Assembly: GCF_029212375.1 (NCBI RefSeq)
Contig: NZ_JARGNU010000006.1
Location: 80,535-144,534, forward strand
Direction of reading: 5' to 3'
Length of the DNA: 64,000 bases
Source of the DNA: Zhongshania sp.
GTDB lineage: Bacteria > Pseudomonadota > Gammaproteobacteria > Pseudomonadales > Spongiibacteraceae
In this document: positions 26,091-35,944 of the stretch, piece by piece
Numbering within the stretch: the stretch's first letter is position 1
Layout: every line of letters begins with the position of its first letter
Position numbers and translations under genes: made by a program
The notes under the pieces: model-generated
Databases searched by the model: none
What the model saw: the letters and a program-made list of their open reading frames with translations, nothing else
Told to the model about the DNA's origin: nothing

Positions 26091-29000
26091 ATTGGCTTGT
26101 CTTCTAAGGCGGCGATGAGTGCGGCGAATTGAAATCCTGCCGCCTGCTCCTGCAGGCTGGCAAGACTTTTGGGGTCGATGCTTTGGTCTTGCGCCAGTTT
26201 GTCTAGGCAGTGGCGAATACCCTTGGCGTAGCCAATCTTCGCGAGTTGAATTAGCTCGCGACGCGCCTCAATGCTCAGCGTGAGCGAAATGGTATCCGCG
26301 CTGGCGGCGTTCGCCACTACCCGATCTTCACTTTGTTGTTTTGACTCATATACCCAATCGATTCCCGCATATTTTGCTAAGTAGTCGAGCACTTGCGCAA
26401 CGCGGATGGGTTTAAAGAGATAGGCATCGTGAGGTGGTACGCCACTGCTTTCTGGCGTCACCTCGGTCGCATTGGCCGAAATCATAATAATGGTGGCGCT
26501 GTGGATGCGCGCGCGAATGGCTTTGGCTAAGTCCCAGCCGCTCATGCCGGGCATGGCAATATCTAAGAGAAATACCCGCGGTTCTGAGGCGCAGTAGCGG
26601 AGCATGTCTAAACAGGTGCCGCCGTCCGGAGCCGAGATCACATTGAAACCCAGCGGTTTTAGCATGTCGCTGAGCAGGCTGCGGTGGGTGGGTTCGTCAT
26701 CGACCACAAACAGGGTTTGCTCGGCGCCCTCGTAGCTAATGATCTTTTTCTCGCTGGGGCTCACACTGGCCAGTCTGTCGGTGCTACTCAGCATTAGGTT
26801 TAGCTTCACTTCACTGCCAACCCCAACTTGGCTGTGAATACTAATGTCGCCGCCCATAATATCGGTGAGCAGGCGAGTGATGGTGAGACCTAATCCGGTG
26901 CCGGCAATATGCGGAGCGCCAGGTTTGCGCACGCGCTCAAAGGGCCTGAAAATACGTTCGATATCCTCGGCGGCAATGCCAAAGCCGGTGTCGTTAATAA
27001 TAAACTCAGCGACCTGGTTGCGATAACTAATGGTGAAATTGACCCGTCCCTCTGGCGTGTATTTTATGGCGTTGGAAATTAAATTAATGAGAATCTGGCG
27101 CAGGCGCTTTTCATCGGTTTTTACTGTTTCTGGCAGCGGTGTGAGGCGGTCAAAACTAAAGCCAATGCCCTTGGCCTGGGCTTGAACCTGAAACATACTC
27201 ACAATCTGGTCTAATAAATTACCCAAGTTTACGTCGCTTGGTGAGAGCTCTAAGCGGCCCGCTTCAATACGGGATATATCCAATAAACCTTCAATTAGGT
27301 CGGCTAGGTGTTCGCTGCTCCGGCGTATTACCCGCAGGGCATCGAGGCGACTAGCAGGGATGGATGTGTCTTTTTCCAGTAGCTGGGCATAGCCGAGAAT
27401 GGCATTTAGGGGTGAGCGCAGTTCGTGGCTGATGCCGGTTAAATAGCGAGTTTTGGCTTGGTTGGCGGCTTCGGCAACCTCTTTGGCGCGCTGTAACTGC
27501 AGGTCGGTTTGTTTGTGGGCCGCAATTTCAGCCATGAGCAATTCGGTCTGCCGTTGGGATTCTTCTTGGGCAACTCGGCGACTGTCGTGGACCAGCGCGA
27601 ACATCCACGCCAATATGCCGCAGACAATAAGCAAAATACAAAATACGTTTGTTAAAGCGCTGGCGGCGAGGCTGCGCTCCATGCCCTCGTCGATGGTGAT
27701 TTGCACATAGACCAGCGCTAACACACTGGCAATGATAAAGCTGATAAGCGTGAACAAGCCTAAAAAATGCCCAATGCGGGTATTCAGTGAGCGTATCCAA
27801 CTGGTCGGCAGCAGAAAGCTGAGGGCATTGGTGAGCTGCTCGGCCATGCGCGAATTGGTTTTACACATATCGTGACAGCGGCTGTCGAGTGAGCAGCACA
27901 GCGAGCAAATTGGCCCGGCGTAGGCGGGGCAGTGACTCATGTCCTCGCCTTCAAAATGGTGGTAGCAAATACAGCAGCGCAGAGAGACTTTGCTGCTGGC
28001 GATGGCGGGTTCGCGGGCTAAGTAGTAGCGGCCCTTGGTTAGCCAGCAAATGAGCGGTGCGAGAATAAAGGTGCTACCCAGCGCTATAAACGAGGCCAAT
28101 GCTTGGGCGGTGGGGCCAAATTGGCCAATATGGGCAAACAGTCCCACGGTTGACGCAATGATCATCGAGCCAACCCCAACGGGGTTGATGTCGTAAAGGT
28201 GGGCACGTTTAAACTCTATTGCTTGGGGGCGCAAGCCAAGGGGCCGATTGATGACCAAATCGGCGACCAATGAGCCGACCCAGGCCAGCGCAATAATCGC
28301 GTAGGCGGTGAGGATTTCTTCCAGAATTCGATAAATGCCCAGTTCCATCAACATCAGCGCAATGGCCACATTAAACACCAGCCACACTACCCGCCCAGGG
28401 TGGTTGTGAGTGAGCCGCGAAAAGAAATTAGACCAAGCAATGGAGCCAGCGTAGGCGTTGGTAACATTGATTTTGAGCTGCGACAAAATCACAAAAACGC
28501 TGCATAAAATCAATGTTAGCTGGGGCGACGAACTTAAATAACTGAAGGCAGTGAGGTACATGTGATTAGGATCGGCGGCATCACTAAACGGAATGCCGTG
28601 GCTCAGCGCCAATACCGCCAGAAAGGAACCCACCAAGATCTTAATCGAGCCGCTAATAATCCAGCCCGGCCCCGCCGCGATTAACGCCAGCCACCAGCGC
28701 TTATTAGGCCGATCTTGGTGGGGCAAAAAGCGCAGAAAATCGACCTGTTCGCCTATTTGCGCAATCAGTGAAAAGATCACCGCCGAGGCGGCGCCAAAGG
28801 CCAAAATGTTGAGATTTGGGTCGCTGTCTGGCGGTGTGAAGGCCACCCAGTTATTAAAGGCCTCGTCCGACTGCCAAGCAATACAGGCCAGCGGCGCGAG
28901 CTGCAATACAATCCACAGCGGTTGAGTCCACACTTGAAAGCGGCTTATCCAGGTAATGCCGTGGGTCACCAGCGGAATCACCACAACGGCGCTGATTAAA

Positions 29001-29458
29001 TAGCCGTACTTGAGTGGAATGTCGAGGCTGAGCTCCAGCGCCAGCGCCATGATCGACGACTCAAGCGCAAAGAAAATAAAGGTGAATGAGGCGTAAATCA
29101 GTGAGGTGATGGTCGAGCCAATATAACCAAAACCGGCACCACGGGTGAGCAGGTCAATATCAATGCCCTGGCGGGCGGCGTGATAGCAAATCGGCAGGCC
29201 GGTTAAAAAAATAATAATGCCCACGGCCATAACTGCAGCCACGGTATTGTTAAAACCGTAGCTGAGGGTAATCGCCCCGCCAATAGCCTCGAGGGCAAGG
29301 AAGGAAATAGCGCCCAGCGCGGTGTTCGAAACCCGATTAACTGACCACTTACGCGCAGCCTTGGCGGTGAATCGCAGTGCGTAATCTTCTAAGGTTTCGT
29401 TGGCTACCCAACGATTGTACTTCCGGCGTACCCGGAATACTTTTTGTTGCGCACTCAT
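26087..29458 (-). CDS. Hybrid histidine kinase with N-terminal NCS1-type transporter
   Basis: 1123 residues in this order: NCS1 (cytosine/purine permease-like) transporter with about 12 membrane helices (about 40-475); a Cys/His-rich module (495-532, including CCICYHHFE, SHCPAYAGPICSLCC and CHDMC) suggestive of zinc binding; two more membrane helices (about 563-585 and 602-622); a coiled-coil linker; HisKA with His678 (ISHELRSPLNA); HATPase with NAIKY, DTGFGI and GTGLGLTI; and a receiver with Asp966 (LLDIAMP). A full transporter fused to a kinase suggests uptake or binding is itself the sensed event. It is paired with the downstream response regulator and faces the urtABCDE/amiE genes, so its ligand is probably an amide, urea or related compound. 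Confidence 0.93.
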   Translation of the reverse strand: MSAQQKVFRVRRKYNRWVANETLEDYALRFTAKAARKWSVNRVSNTALGAISFLALEAIGGAITLSYGFNNTVAAVMAVGIIIFLTGLPICYHAARQGIDIDLLTRGAGFGYIGSTITSLIYASFTFIFFALESSIMALALELSLDIPLKYGYLISAVVVIPLVTHGITWISRFQVWTQPLWIVLQLAPLACIAWQSDEAFNNWVAFTPPDSDPNLNILAFGAASAVIFSLIAQIGEQVDFLRFLPHQDRPNKRWWLALIAAGPGWIISGSIKILVGSFLAVLALSHGIPFSDAADPNHMYLTAFSYLSSSPQLTLILCSVFVILSQLKINVTNAYAGSIAWSNFFSRLTHNHPGRVVWLVFNVAIALMLMELGIYRILEEILTAYAIIALAWVGSLVADLVINRPLGLRPQAIEFKRAHLYDINPVGVGSMIIASTVGLFAHIGQFGPTAQALASFIALGSTFILAPLICWLTKGRYYLAREPAIASSKVSLRCCICYHHFEGEDMSHCPAYAGPICSLCCSLDSRCHDMCKTNSRMAEQLTNALSFLLPTSWIRSLNTRIGHFLGLFTLISFIIASVLALVYVQITIDEGMERSLAASALTNVFCILLIVCGILAWMFALVHDSRRVAQEESQRQTELLMAEIAAHKQTDLQLQRAKEVAEAANQAKTRYLTGISHELRSPLNAILGYAQLLEKDTSIPASRLDALRVIRRSSEHLADLIEGLLDISRIEAGRLELSPSDVNLGNLLDQIVSMFQVQAQAKGIGFSFDRLTPLPETVKTDEKRLRQILINLISNAIKYTPEGRVNFTISYRNQVAEFIINDTGFGIAAEDIERIFRPFERVRKPGAPHIAGTGLGLTITRLLTDIMGGDISIHSQVGVGSEVKLNLMLSSTDRLASVSPSEKKIISYEGAEQTLFVVDDEPTHRSLLSDMLKPLGFNVISAPDGGTCLDMLRYCASEPRVFLLDIAMPGMSGWDLAKAIRARIHSATIIMISANATEVTPESSGVPPHDAYLFKPIRVAQVLDYLAKYAGIDWVYESKQQSEDRVVANAASADTISLTLSIEARRELIQLAKIGYAKGIRHCLDKLAQDQSIDPKSLASLQEQAAGFQFAALIAALEDKPI

Positions 29459-29766
29459 ATGGCCAAATGACGCTCCGATAACAGCTCATTGGCTGAACGA
29501 ACTAGCTAGGACTTGCCATTATAGGCCTTAAGCTTGTTTGAAGCCCGCAGCATACAGTCATAAAGGTTTTGTCCCGTCTCTAGTATATCTGCTTATAGAA
29601 AGGCACCCGAGTGGTGTTTACCTGCAGAAGGTACCGCGCTGGCGGCGAGGCCGGTATACGTCATTTAACTTACTGGGGGGGAGCATTCGCCTCATGGTGC
29701 GATGGGGAACTTCTAAGGAGACTGTCCACTGTCGAATCAAGCAACCCAAGGGTAGGAGAAGTAACG
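29459..29766. other. Divergent control region between the kinase and urtA
   Basis: 308 bases separate the two divergent transcription units and should hold both promoters and the response-regulator sites. I see a weak sigma70-like pair (TTGTCC 29569-29574, TATAGA 29594-29599, spacer 19), a direct repeat ACTGTC-C-ACTGTC (29721-29733), and AGGAGA before the urtA start. No clear sigma54 site and no strong palindrome were found. Confidence 0.4.
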
Positions 29767-31014
29767 ATGAGTGATAAATCCGATAATCAGCGTTCGTGGG
29801 GGCGCCGCAAGGTAGTTCGCGCCCTTGGCGCACTGCCGCTGGGTATTATTCTGGCATCGCAGTTGAGTTGGGCGGCACCCGCCACCACCACTGGGCAGGC
29901 GGTTACCGAAGATACTGTAACGGTGGGCATTTTGCACTCGCTCACCGGCACCATGGCGATTAGTGAAACCGGCGCCCAAGAGGCCGAAAAGCTGGCCATT
30001 AAACAAATTAACGAATCTGGCGGTATTCTCGGCCGGCAAATCAAAATCATTCAAGAAGATGGCGCCAGCGACTGGCCAACCTTTGCAGAAAAAAGCCGTA
30101 AATTATTAGTGAACGACAAGGTAGCCGCCGTATTTGGCTGCTGGACCTCGGCCTCGCGTAAAGCAGCGCTGCCGGTGTTTGAAAAAGAAAATGGCCTGCT
30201 TTATTACCCCACATTTTACGAAGGGCTAGAGCAGTCTAAGAACGTAATTTACACCGGTCAGGAAGCGACCCAGCAGATTCTAGATGGTTTGAACTGGGTG
30301 GCAAAAGAGAAGGGCGCGAAGACCTTCTACCTGATTGGCTCCGATTACATCTGGCCACGTACTTCCATGAAAATTGCCCGTAAACACATAGAAAACGTGC
30401 TGGGCGGCAAAGTGGTGGGTGAAGAGTACAAGCCACTGGGCGATACCCAGTTTGGTTCGGTCATCAACAAAATCCGCCTTAAAAAGCCTGATGTGATTTA
30501 CGCCGCGGTAGTGGGTGGCAGTAACGTAGCGTGGTTTAAGCAGCTTAAAGCGGCGGGTATCAACTCCAAGAAGCAGACGCTGCTGACGATCTCGGTAACC
30601 GAAGATGAAGTATTGGGCATCGGTGGTGAAAACCTCGAAGGCTTCTACTCCATCATGAAGTACTTCCAGAGCCAAGATAACGCCAACAACGTGGCCTTTG
30701 TTAAAGCCTTTAAAGAAATGTGGGGCGACGACAGTGTGATTGGTGACGTAACCCAAGCTGCTTACCTCGGGCCTTGGTTGTGGAAAGCGGCTGTAGAGAA
30801 AGCCGGCACCTTTGACGTAGACGCCGTTGTTAAGGCCTCTGAAGAGGGCGATATCGAGCTGACTACCGCACCAGAAGGCTATGTGAAACTTCACCCCAAT
30901 CACCACCTTTGGAGTAAGGCACGGGTAGGTATGTGGAAGAAAGATGGTCAGGCCGAGGTGGTGTATACCTCTGAACTGCTTGAGCCAGATCCATTCCCAG
31001 AAGGTTATCAATAA
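29767..31014 (+). CDS. urtA: ABC transporter substrate-binding protein, urea/short-chain amide (UrtA/FmdD-like)
   Basis: 415 residues from the ATG at 29767 (AGGAGA about eight bases upstream); a longer in-frame version is not credible since its extra N-terminus is not a signal. The signal peptide carries a twin-Arg pair (WGRRKVVRALG), so Tat export is possible. The mature protein is a type I periplasmic binding protein (VTVGILHSLTGTMAISETG; GGILGRQIKIIQEDGASDWP; AAVFGCWTSASRKA). This family binds urea (UrtA) or short amides plus urea (FmdD of Methylophilus). Amidase genes downstream and no urease argue for amides here; that is inference. Confidence 0.93.
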   Translation: MSDKSDNQRSWGRRKVVRALGALPLGIILASQLSWAAPATTTGQAVTEDTVTVGILHSLTGTMAISETGAQEAEKLAIKQINESGGILGRQIKIIQEDGASDWPTFAEKSRKLLVNDKVAAVFGCWTSASRKAALPVFEKENGLLYYPTFYEGLEQSKNVIYTGQEATQQILDGLNWVAKEKGAKTFYLIGSDYIWPRTSMKIARKHIENVLGGKVVGEEYKPLGDTQFGSVINKIRLKKPDVIYAAVVGGSNVAWFKQLKAAGINSKKQTLLTISVTEDEVLGIGGENLEGFYSIMKYFQSQDNANNVAFVKAFKEMWGDDSVIGDVTQAAYLGPWLWKAAVEKAGTFDVDAVVKASEEGDIELTTAPEGYVKLHPNHHLWSKARVGMWKKDGQAEVVYTSELLEPDPFPEGYQ

Positions 31015-31049
31015 GCTCTAGGGCGTCTCAGAAATATTCTAGCAAGACC

Positions 31050-31069
31050 GGCGAGCAGCAATGCTCGCC
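31050..31069 (+). repeat. Intergenic RNA stem-loop between urtA and urtB
   Basis: Perfect eight-base stem GGCGAGCA / TGCTCGCC closed by GCAA, a GNRA-type tetraloop, with no T run after it. A stem at this position often protects the upstream binding-protein message and lowers permease expression. Confidence 0.6.
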
Positions 31070-31146
31070 AAACTCTTTAGCGAAATGATGTAGTGGAAAG
31101 CAGCAGTGACCAGAATGTTGAAGTACTTTTTAGCGGAGGCTAAGTA

Positions 31147-32070
31147 ATGGGCGGTTATAGCTACGACGAGTTAGGCGCGATATTCGCAATGCAGGGCTTC
31201 GCCGGCATCAGCTTGTTCAGCGTACTGTTGCTGATGGCCTTGGGGCTCGCAATTATATTTGGGCAGATGGGGGTCATTAATATGGCTCACGGCGAATTTA
31301 TGGCCGCAGGGGCGTATACCACCTATCTGATCTCTTCTCTCACAGAAACCTATATTCCGGCATTCATGCCGTACTATTTTGTGTTCTCGATTGCTGCGGC
31401 ATTTCTCGTTGCCGGCACACTCGGGTATCTCGCAGAATTTATATTGATAAGGCATCTCTACAAGCGCCCATTAGACACCTTGTTAGCGACTTGGGGCTTG
31501 AGCTTAATCATGCAGCAATCCTACCGCTCGATCTTTGGCGCGCGGGAAGTTAGCCCCACGCTACCTGATTGGTTAATGGGTGCTTATCCAGCGACAGACA
31601 TGATCGACATCCCCATTAACGGCATGTTCGTGCTCGGTTTAACGATATTCACCACCTTGGCAGTATTTTACCTCATGTTTAAATCCAGCTGGGGTTTGCG
31701 GGTGCGCGCCACCACTCAGAATCGGGTTATGGCTGGCGCGGTGGGTATTAACACCAAAAAGATTGACCGCTACACCTTTGCTCTGGGTTGCGGCATAGCC
31801 GGTATGGCCGGTGCGGCGTTTACCACGATTGCGTCTACTGGGCCAACCACGGGAACGCTTTATATTGTTGATACCTTTATGGTGGTGGTCTTTGGTGGTG
31901 CTGCGAGCTTGTTTGGCACAATCGCCTCGGCATTTTCAATCGCACAAGCCCAATCCATTCTCGAATTCTTTATCAGCGGATCAATGGCCAAAGTCTTTAC
32001 TTTGCTCACCTTGGTAATAATTTTGATGTTCAAACCAGAAGGCCTATTTGCCAGCAAGGTTCGTCGCTAA
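31147..32070 (+). CDS. urtB: Branched-chain/urea-type ABC permease UrtB
   Basis: 307 residues, about eight membrane helices. Family stretches: LGLAIIFGQMGVINMAHGEF and LATWGLSLIMQQSYRSIFG. It pairs with UrtC to form the membrane channel for the substrate delivered by UrtA. It is 132 bases after urtA, with a stem-loop between, and 49 bases before urtC. Confidence 0.95.
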   Translation: MGGYSYDELGAIFAMQGFAGISLFSVLLLMALGLAIIFGQMGVINMAHGEFMAAGAYTTYLISSLTETYIPAFMPYYFVFSIAAAFLVAGTLGYLAEFILIRHLYKRPLDTLLATWGLSLIMQQSYRSIFGAREVSPTLPDWLMGAYPATDMIDIPINGMFVLGLTIFTTLAVFYLMFKSSWGLRVRATTQNRVMAGAVGINTKKIDRYTFALGCGIAGMAGAAFTTIASTGPTTGTLYIVDTFMVVVFGGAASLFGTIASAFSIAQAQSILEFFISGSMAKVFTLLTLVIILMFKPEGLFASKVRR

Positions 32071-32119
32071 GACGAGCCTCGCTCTAAGCGATCTGGTTAT
32101 AAATTATTGGGAGTTAATG

Positions 32120-33274
32120 ATGAGCTTTGTATACGAAAAATTATTTGGCGATAAAAAGGGGCTAATAGGGTTTTGCATCTTAGCGGCGCTGATTCTGGTT
32201 GTGTTTCCTGTGATGCTCGATTCCTTTCGTTTGAATCTGGTGGGCAAATACCTGACCTACGCTTTCGCGGCGGTTAGCTTGGTGTTGCTGTGGGGTTATG
32301 GCGGCACCTTGAGTTTGGGGCAGGGCATCTTCTTTGGTATTGGCGGCTACGCCATGGCGATGTTTTTAAAACTAGAGGCCTCGTCGCCGGAAAATACCGC
32401 TATCCAGTCAACACCGGGCATTCCCGACTTTATGGACTGGAACCAAATAACGGAACTGCCGACCTTCTGGATACCATTTCACAGTTTCACCTTAACTTTA
32501 ATCGCCATCTTAGTGGTGCCCACCATCTTTGCGTACATCATTGGCGCCGCCATGTTTAAACGCAGAGTCGGTGGCGTGTACTTCGCCATTATTACTCAGG
32601 TTATCTCCGTAATCTTAACGGTACTGATTGTAGGTCAGCAGGGGCTAACGGGCGGGATTAATGGCATAACCGATTTGCGCACCCTAAATGGCTGGGACAT
32701 CACCTCAGACAGTGCCAAGAATCTGTTTTACTTTATTAACTGTTTTCTGCTCCTCGCGGTCATTATTGCCTCGCGCTTTATCTTAACCAGTAAGTTTGGA
32801 CGCTTACTGCTGGCCATGCGCGACAAGGAAGACCGGGTGCGTTTCTCGGGCTACGATGTGGCCAATTTTAAAATATTTATCTTCTGCTTTGCAGCGATGA
32901 TCTCCGCGATAGGCGGCGCCATGTTTACCTTGCAGGTCGGCTTTATGTCACCGTCCTTCGTCGGTATTGTGCCCTCCATTGAAATGGTGATCTTTGCCGC
33001 GATTGGCGGCCGCATGTCACTGATCGGTGCGGTATACGGCACCTTGCTGATTAACTTTGGTAAAACGGCGTTCTCTGAATCCTTTCCTGAGCTATGGCTA
33101 TTCCTCATGGGCGGTTTGTTCATCGCCGTTGTTATGTTTTTTCCAAACGGCCTAGCTGGCTTGTGGGAAGACTATGGCCACCACATCACCAAACGCTTTG
33201 GCTTTATCAATAAATTTTTTGATAAATCTGAAAACACCGCAGATAGCGTTGAGCTGGAGGGGTCAAACTCATGA
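32120..33274 (+). CDS. urtC: Branched-chain/urea-type ABC permease UrtC
   Basis: 384 residues from ATG 32120 (GGGAG at 32109-32113; ATG 32117 is an equal alternative). About nine membrane helices, with the LivM-type segment LLWGYGGTLSLGQGIFFGIG and a C-terminal EYGRMSL-like helix (IGGRMSLIGAVYG). Second permease subunit. Its stop overlaps the urtD start (ATGA at 33271-33274). Confidence 0.95.
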   Translation: MSFVYEKLFGDKKGLIGFCILAALILVVFPVMLDSFRLNLVGKYLTYAFAAVSLVLLWGYGGTLSLGQGIFFGIGGYAMAMFLKLEASSPENTAIQSTPGIPDFMDWNQITELPTFWIPFHSFTLTLIAILVVPTIFAYIIGAAMFKRRVGGVYFAIITQVISVILTVLIVGQQGLTGGINGITDLRTLNGWDITSDSAKNLFYFINCFLLLAVIIASRFILTSKFGRLLLAMRDKEDRVRFSGYDVANFKIFIFCFAAMISAIGGAMFTLQVGFMSPSFVGIVPSIEMVIFAAIGGRMSLIGAVYGTLLINFGKTAFSESFPELWLFLMGGLFIAVVMFFPNGLAGLWEDYGHHITKRFGFINKFFDKSENTADSVELEGSNS

Positions 33275-34023
33275 ATATGTCCACCAATACTGACTTTACC
33301 TTGGCGATAGAAGATCTCACGGTGTCATTTGATGGCTTTAAAGCCGTCGATAGCCTGAACTTCTACTTAGACAGAAATGAGTTGCATGTGGTTATTGGCC
33401 CAAATGGCGCCGGTAAAACCACCGTGTTGGATTTGATTTGCGGTAAAACCAAATCAACCTCTGGCAGCATAAAATTTTTGAACAAGGAATTAACCAATCT
33501 TTCTGAGCACGAAATTGTGCGGGCGGGGGTGGGCCGTAAATTTCAAACCCCGTCGATTTATGAAAACTTGAGCGTGATGGAAAATTTGGAAATTTCCTAT
33601 CCCAAAGGGCGCGGCGTATTTGGCTCGCTGATGTTTAAACACGACGCCGTGGTACGCGATAAAATTATGGAAGTGGCCAAGCAGATCATGCTGGAAAAAT
33701 CCTTGCACACCGAGGCCGGCCTGCTAAGCCACGGGCAAAAGCAGTGGTTAGAAATTGGCATGCTGCTGATTCAAGATCCCCAGTTGCTCATGCTAGACGA
33801 GCCGGTTGCTGGTATGAGCGTCAAGGAGCGGGAGCAAACCGCCGAGTTACTTAACAAAATCAGCGCTGGTAGATCGGTGCTGGTGATAGAACACGATATG
33901 GAATTTGTCGCACGTATAGCCCACAAGGTCACCGTTTTGCACCAAGGCAAGATTCTGGCCGCTGGTGAAATGAAAGATGTGCAAAAAGACCCCAAGGTGA
34001 TTGAGGTTTATCTCGGTCATTAA
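33271..34023 (+). CDS. urtD: ABC transporter ATP-binding protein UrtD
   Basis: 250 residues. Walker A GPNGAGKTT, signature region LSHGQKQWLEIGMLL (typical of UrtD rather than LivG), Walker B LLMLDEPVAGMS, switch His in VIEHDM. It supplies ATP energy with UrtE. Coupled to urtC by a four-base overlap. Confidence 0.95.
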   Translation: MNMSTNTDFTLAIEDLTVSFDGFKAVDSLNFYLDRNELHVVIGPNGAGKTTVLDLICGKTKSTSGSIKFLNKELTNLSEHEIVRAGVGRKFQTPSIYENLSVMENLEISYPKGRGVFGSLMFKHDAVVRDKIMEVAKQIMLEKSLHTEAGLLSHGQKQWLEIGMLLIQDPQLLMLDEPVAGMSVKEREQTAELLNKISAGRSVLVIEHDMEFVARIAHKVTVLHQGKILAAGEMKDVQKDPKVIEVYLGH

Positions 34024-34086
34024 CGCCGTATGCGTATTTTTTAGCGGCGAAAAGTATGAGTGACTCACGCGAGGTGAAAGAAAATT

Positions 34087-34776
34087 ATGTTAGAAGTCTC
34101 TAATTTAAAAGTGTGTTACGGGCAAAGTGAAGTTATTCACGGCCTTGATTTTGTGGTGCCCAAAAATGAGACCCTTGCGATTATGGGCCGCAATGGCATG
34201 GGTAAAACCACGCTGTTTAAATCACTTATCGGTATCTTGCCCAGCGCTGATGGCAAAATTTTAATTGACGGAATTGATGTTAGTAGTAAAGAAAGTTTTC
34301 AGCGGGTGGAAAATGGCATTGCCTATGTTCCCCAGGGGCGAATGATATTTCCCTCGCTAACCGTGCAAGAGAATATTGAAACGGGAATGGAAGTCTCCAA
34401 ACTTAAAAAAATTCCCGATGATATCTACGCGCTCTTCCCAGTGCTGGCAGAAATGCGCAAGCGTAAAGGCGGCAATCTCTCGGGTGGTCAGCAGCAGCAA
34501 TTGGCGATTGCGCGGGCACTGGTGACGAATCCCAAAGTGCTACTGCTTGACGAGCCAACGGAAGGTATTCAGCCCTCTATTATCAAAGACATTGCCAATG
34601 TGCTTAATGAAATTAAAAAACTGCGCGACATCACCATTATTGTTTCTGAACAAGTGCTGAGCTTTACCATGGCGATAGCCGACCGAATTATTGTGATAGA
34701 CAAGGGCAGCTTTATTCACGAAGACCTACGCGAAGATGTCGACACCGATAAAATCAAAGCCTATCTATCGGTGTAA
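34087..34776 (+). CDS. urtE: ABC transporter ATP-binding protein UrtE
   Basis: 229 residues, LivF-type ATPase. Walker A GRNGMGKTT, signature LSGGQQQQLAIARAL, Walker B LLLDEPTEGIQPS. Forms the ATPase pair with UrtD. Separated from urtD by 63 bases and from amiE by 59 bases, all on the same strand, so a single long operon is likely. Confidence 0.95.
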   Translation: MLEVSNLKVCYGQSEVIHGLDFVVPKNETLAIMGRNGMGKTTLFKSLIGILPSADGKILIDGIDVSSKESFQRVENGIAYVPQGRMIFPSLTVQENIETGMEVSKLKKIPDDIYALFPVLAEMRKRKGGNLSGGQQQQLAIARALVTNPKVLLLDEPTEGIQPSIIKDIANVLNEIKKLRDITIIVSEQVLSFTMAIADRIIVIDKGSFIHEDLREDVDTDKIKAYLSV

Positions 34777-34835
34777 TACGGCGATTAATTTCAGTGCGAC
34801 AAATGAACAACGATTGAATTACGGCGGAGATTACA

Positions 34836-35882
34836 ATGCGACACGGTGATATTTCTAGCAGCCCAGACACGGTTGGCGTGGCGGTTGTTAACTACAAAAT
34901 GCCGCGCTTACACAGCCGCGAGCAAGTATTGGACAATGCCCGCAATATTGCCGAGATGATTAAAGGTATGAAGATCGGCCTGCCGGGCATGGACTTAGTG
35001 GTGTTTCCCGAATACAGCACCATGGGTATTATGTATGACAACGATGAGATGATGGCCACCGCTGCCACTATTCCTGGCGATGAAACCGCTATTTTTAGCG
35101 CTGCGTGCCGCGAGGCCAAAACTTGGGGAATATTCTCGCTTACTGGCGAACGCCATGAAGAACACCCGCACAAAGCGCCATACAACACGCTTGTGCTCAT
35201 TAATGATCAAGGCGAAATCGTTCAAAAATACCGCAAGTGTATTCCTTGGTGCCCAATAGAGGGTTGGTATCCTGGCGATAAAACCTATGTTAGCGATGGC
35301 CCCAAGGGCATGAAAATCAGCCTGATTATTTGTGACGATGGCAACTATCCTGAAATTTGGCGAGACTGCGCCATGAAGGGCGCCGAACTGATTGTGCGCT
35401 GCCAAGGCTATATGTATCCCGCTAAAGAACAACAAGTGATGATGGCAAAAAGCATGGCGTGGGCAAATAACTGCTATGTGGCGGTTGCCAATGCCAGCGG
35501 CTTTGACGGCGTGTATTCCTATTTTGGTCACTCTGCCATTATTGGCTTTGATGGCCGAACTTTGGGCGAGTGTGGTGAAGAAGACATGGGGGTGCAATAT
35601 GCCCAGTTGTCGGTGAGTCAAATTCGCGATGCGCGCGCCAATGATCAATCGCAAAATCATCTATTCAAATTACTCCACCGTGGCTACACCGGCGTCTATA
35701 ACTCTGGTGATGGCGACAAAGGTGTGGCGGATTGTCCCTTCGATTTTTACCGAACCTGGGTTTTAGACGCCGAAAAAGCCCAAGCCGATGTTGAGAAAAT
35801 GACTAGACCGACGATTGGTGTGGCAGACTGCCCCGTGGGCGAGCTTCCCTTTGTCGGCAAGGAAGAGCAGGCGGGCCAATAG
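34836..35882 (+). CDS. amiE: Aliphatic amidase AmiE
   Basis: 348 residues, close over its whole length to the Pseudomonas aeruginosa enzyme as I know it. The nitrilase-fold triad is in the same numbering: Glu59 ([10 protein letters not shown]), Lys134 ([10 protein letters not shown]), Cys166 ([11 protein letters not shown]). It hydrolyses short aliphatic amides such as acetamide and propionamide to acid and ammonia in the cytoplasm. Position directly after an ABC importer and before an amiB-like gene places it in an amide-use operon; the amiC/amiR sensor-antiterminator pair of Pseudomonas is absent and a two-component system lies upstream instead. Confidence 0.97.
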   Translation: MRHGDISSSPDTVGVAVVNYKMPRLHSREQVLDNARNIAEMIKGMKIGLPGMDLVVFPEYSTMGIMYDNDEMMATAATIPGDETAIFSAACREAKTWGIFSLTGERHEEHPHKAPYNTLVLINDQGEIVQKYRKCIPWCPIEGWYPGDKTYVSDGPKGMKISLIICDDGNYPEIWRDCAMKGAELIVRCQGYMYPAKEQQVMMAKSMAWANNCYVAVANASGFDGVYSYFGHSAIIGFDGRTLGECGEEDMGVQYAQLSVSQIRDARANDQSQNHLFKLLHRGYTGVYNSGDGDKGVADCPFDFYRTWVLDAEKAQADVEKMTRPTIGVADCPVGELPFVGKEEQAGQ

Positions 35883-35944
35883 CGCAATGCAGTACGTAGC
35901 CGCGCCTCAGTACTGTTACACACGTGTAGACGTGAGGGCTTATC

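Noticed and set aside
29459-29766. Sigma54 promoter before urtA
   Set aside because: GGCAC-like bases occur near 29601 but no matching GC element at the right spacing, and the regulator is LuxR type, not sigma54 dependent.
35890-35915. Inverted repeat CAGTAC / GTACTG after amiE as a terminator
   Set aside because: Short stem, 14-base loop and no T run; the operon probably continues into the amiB-like gene.
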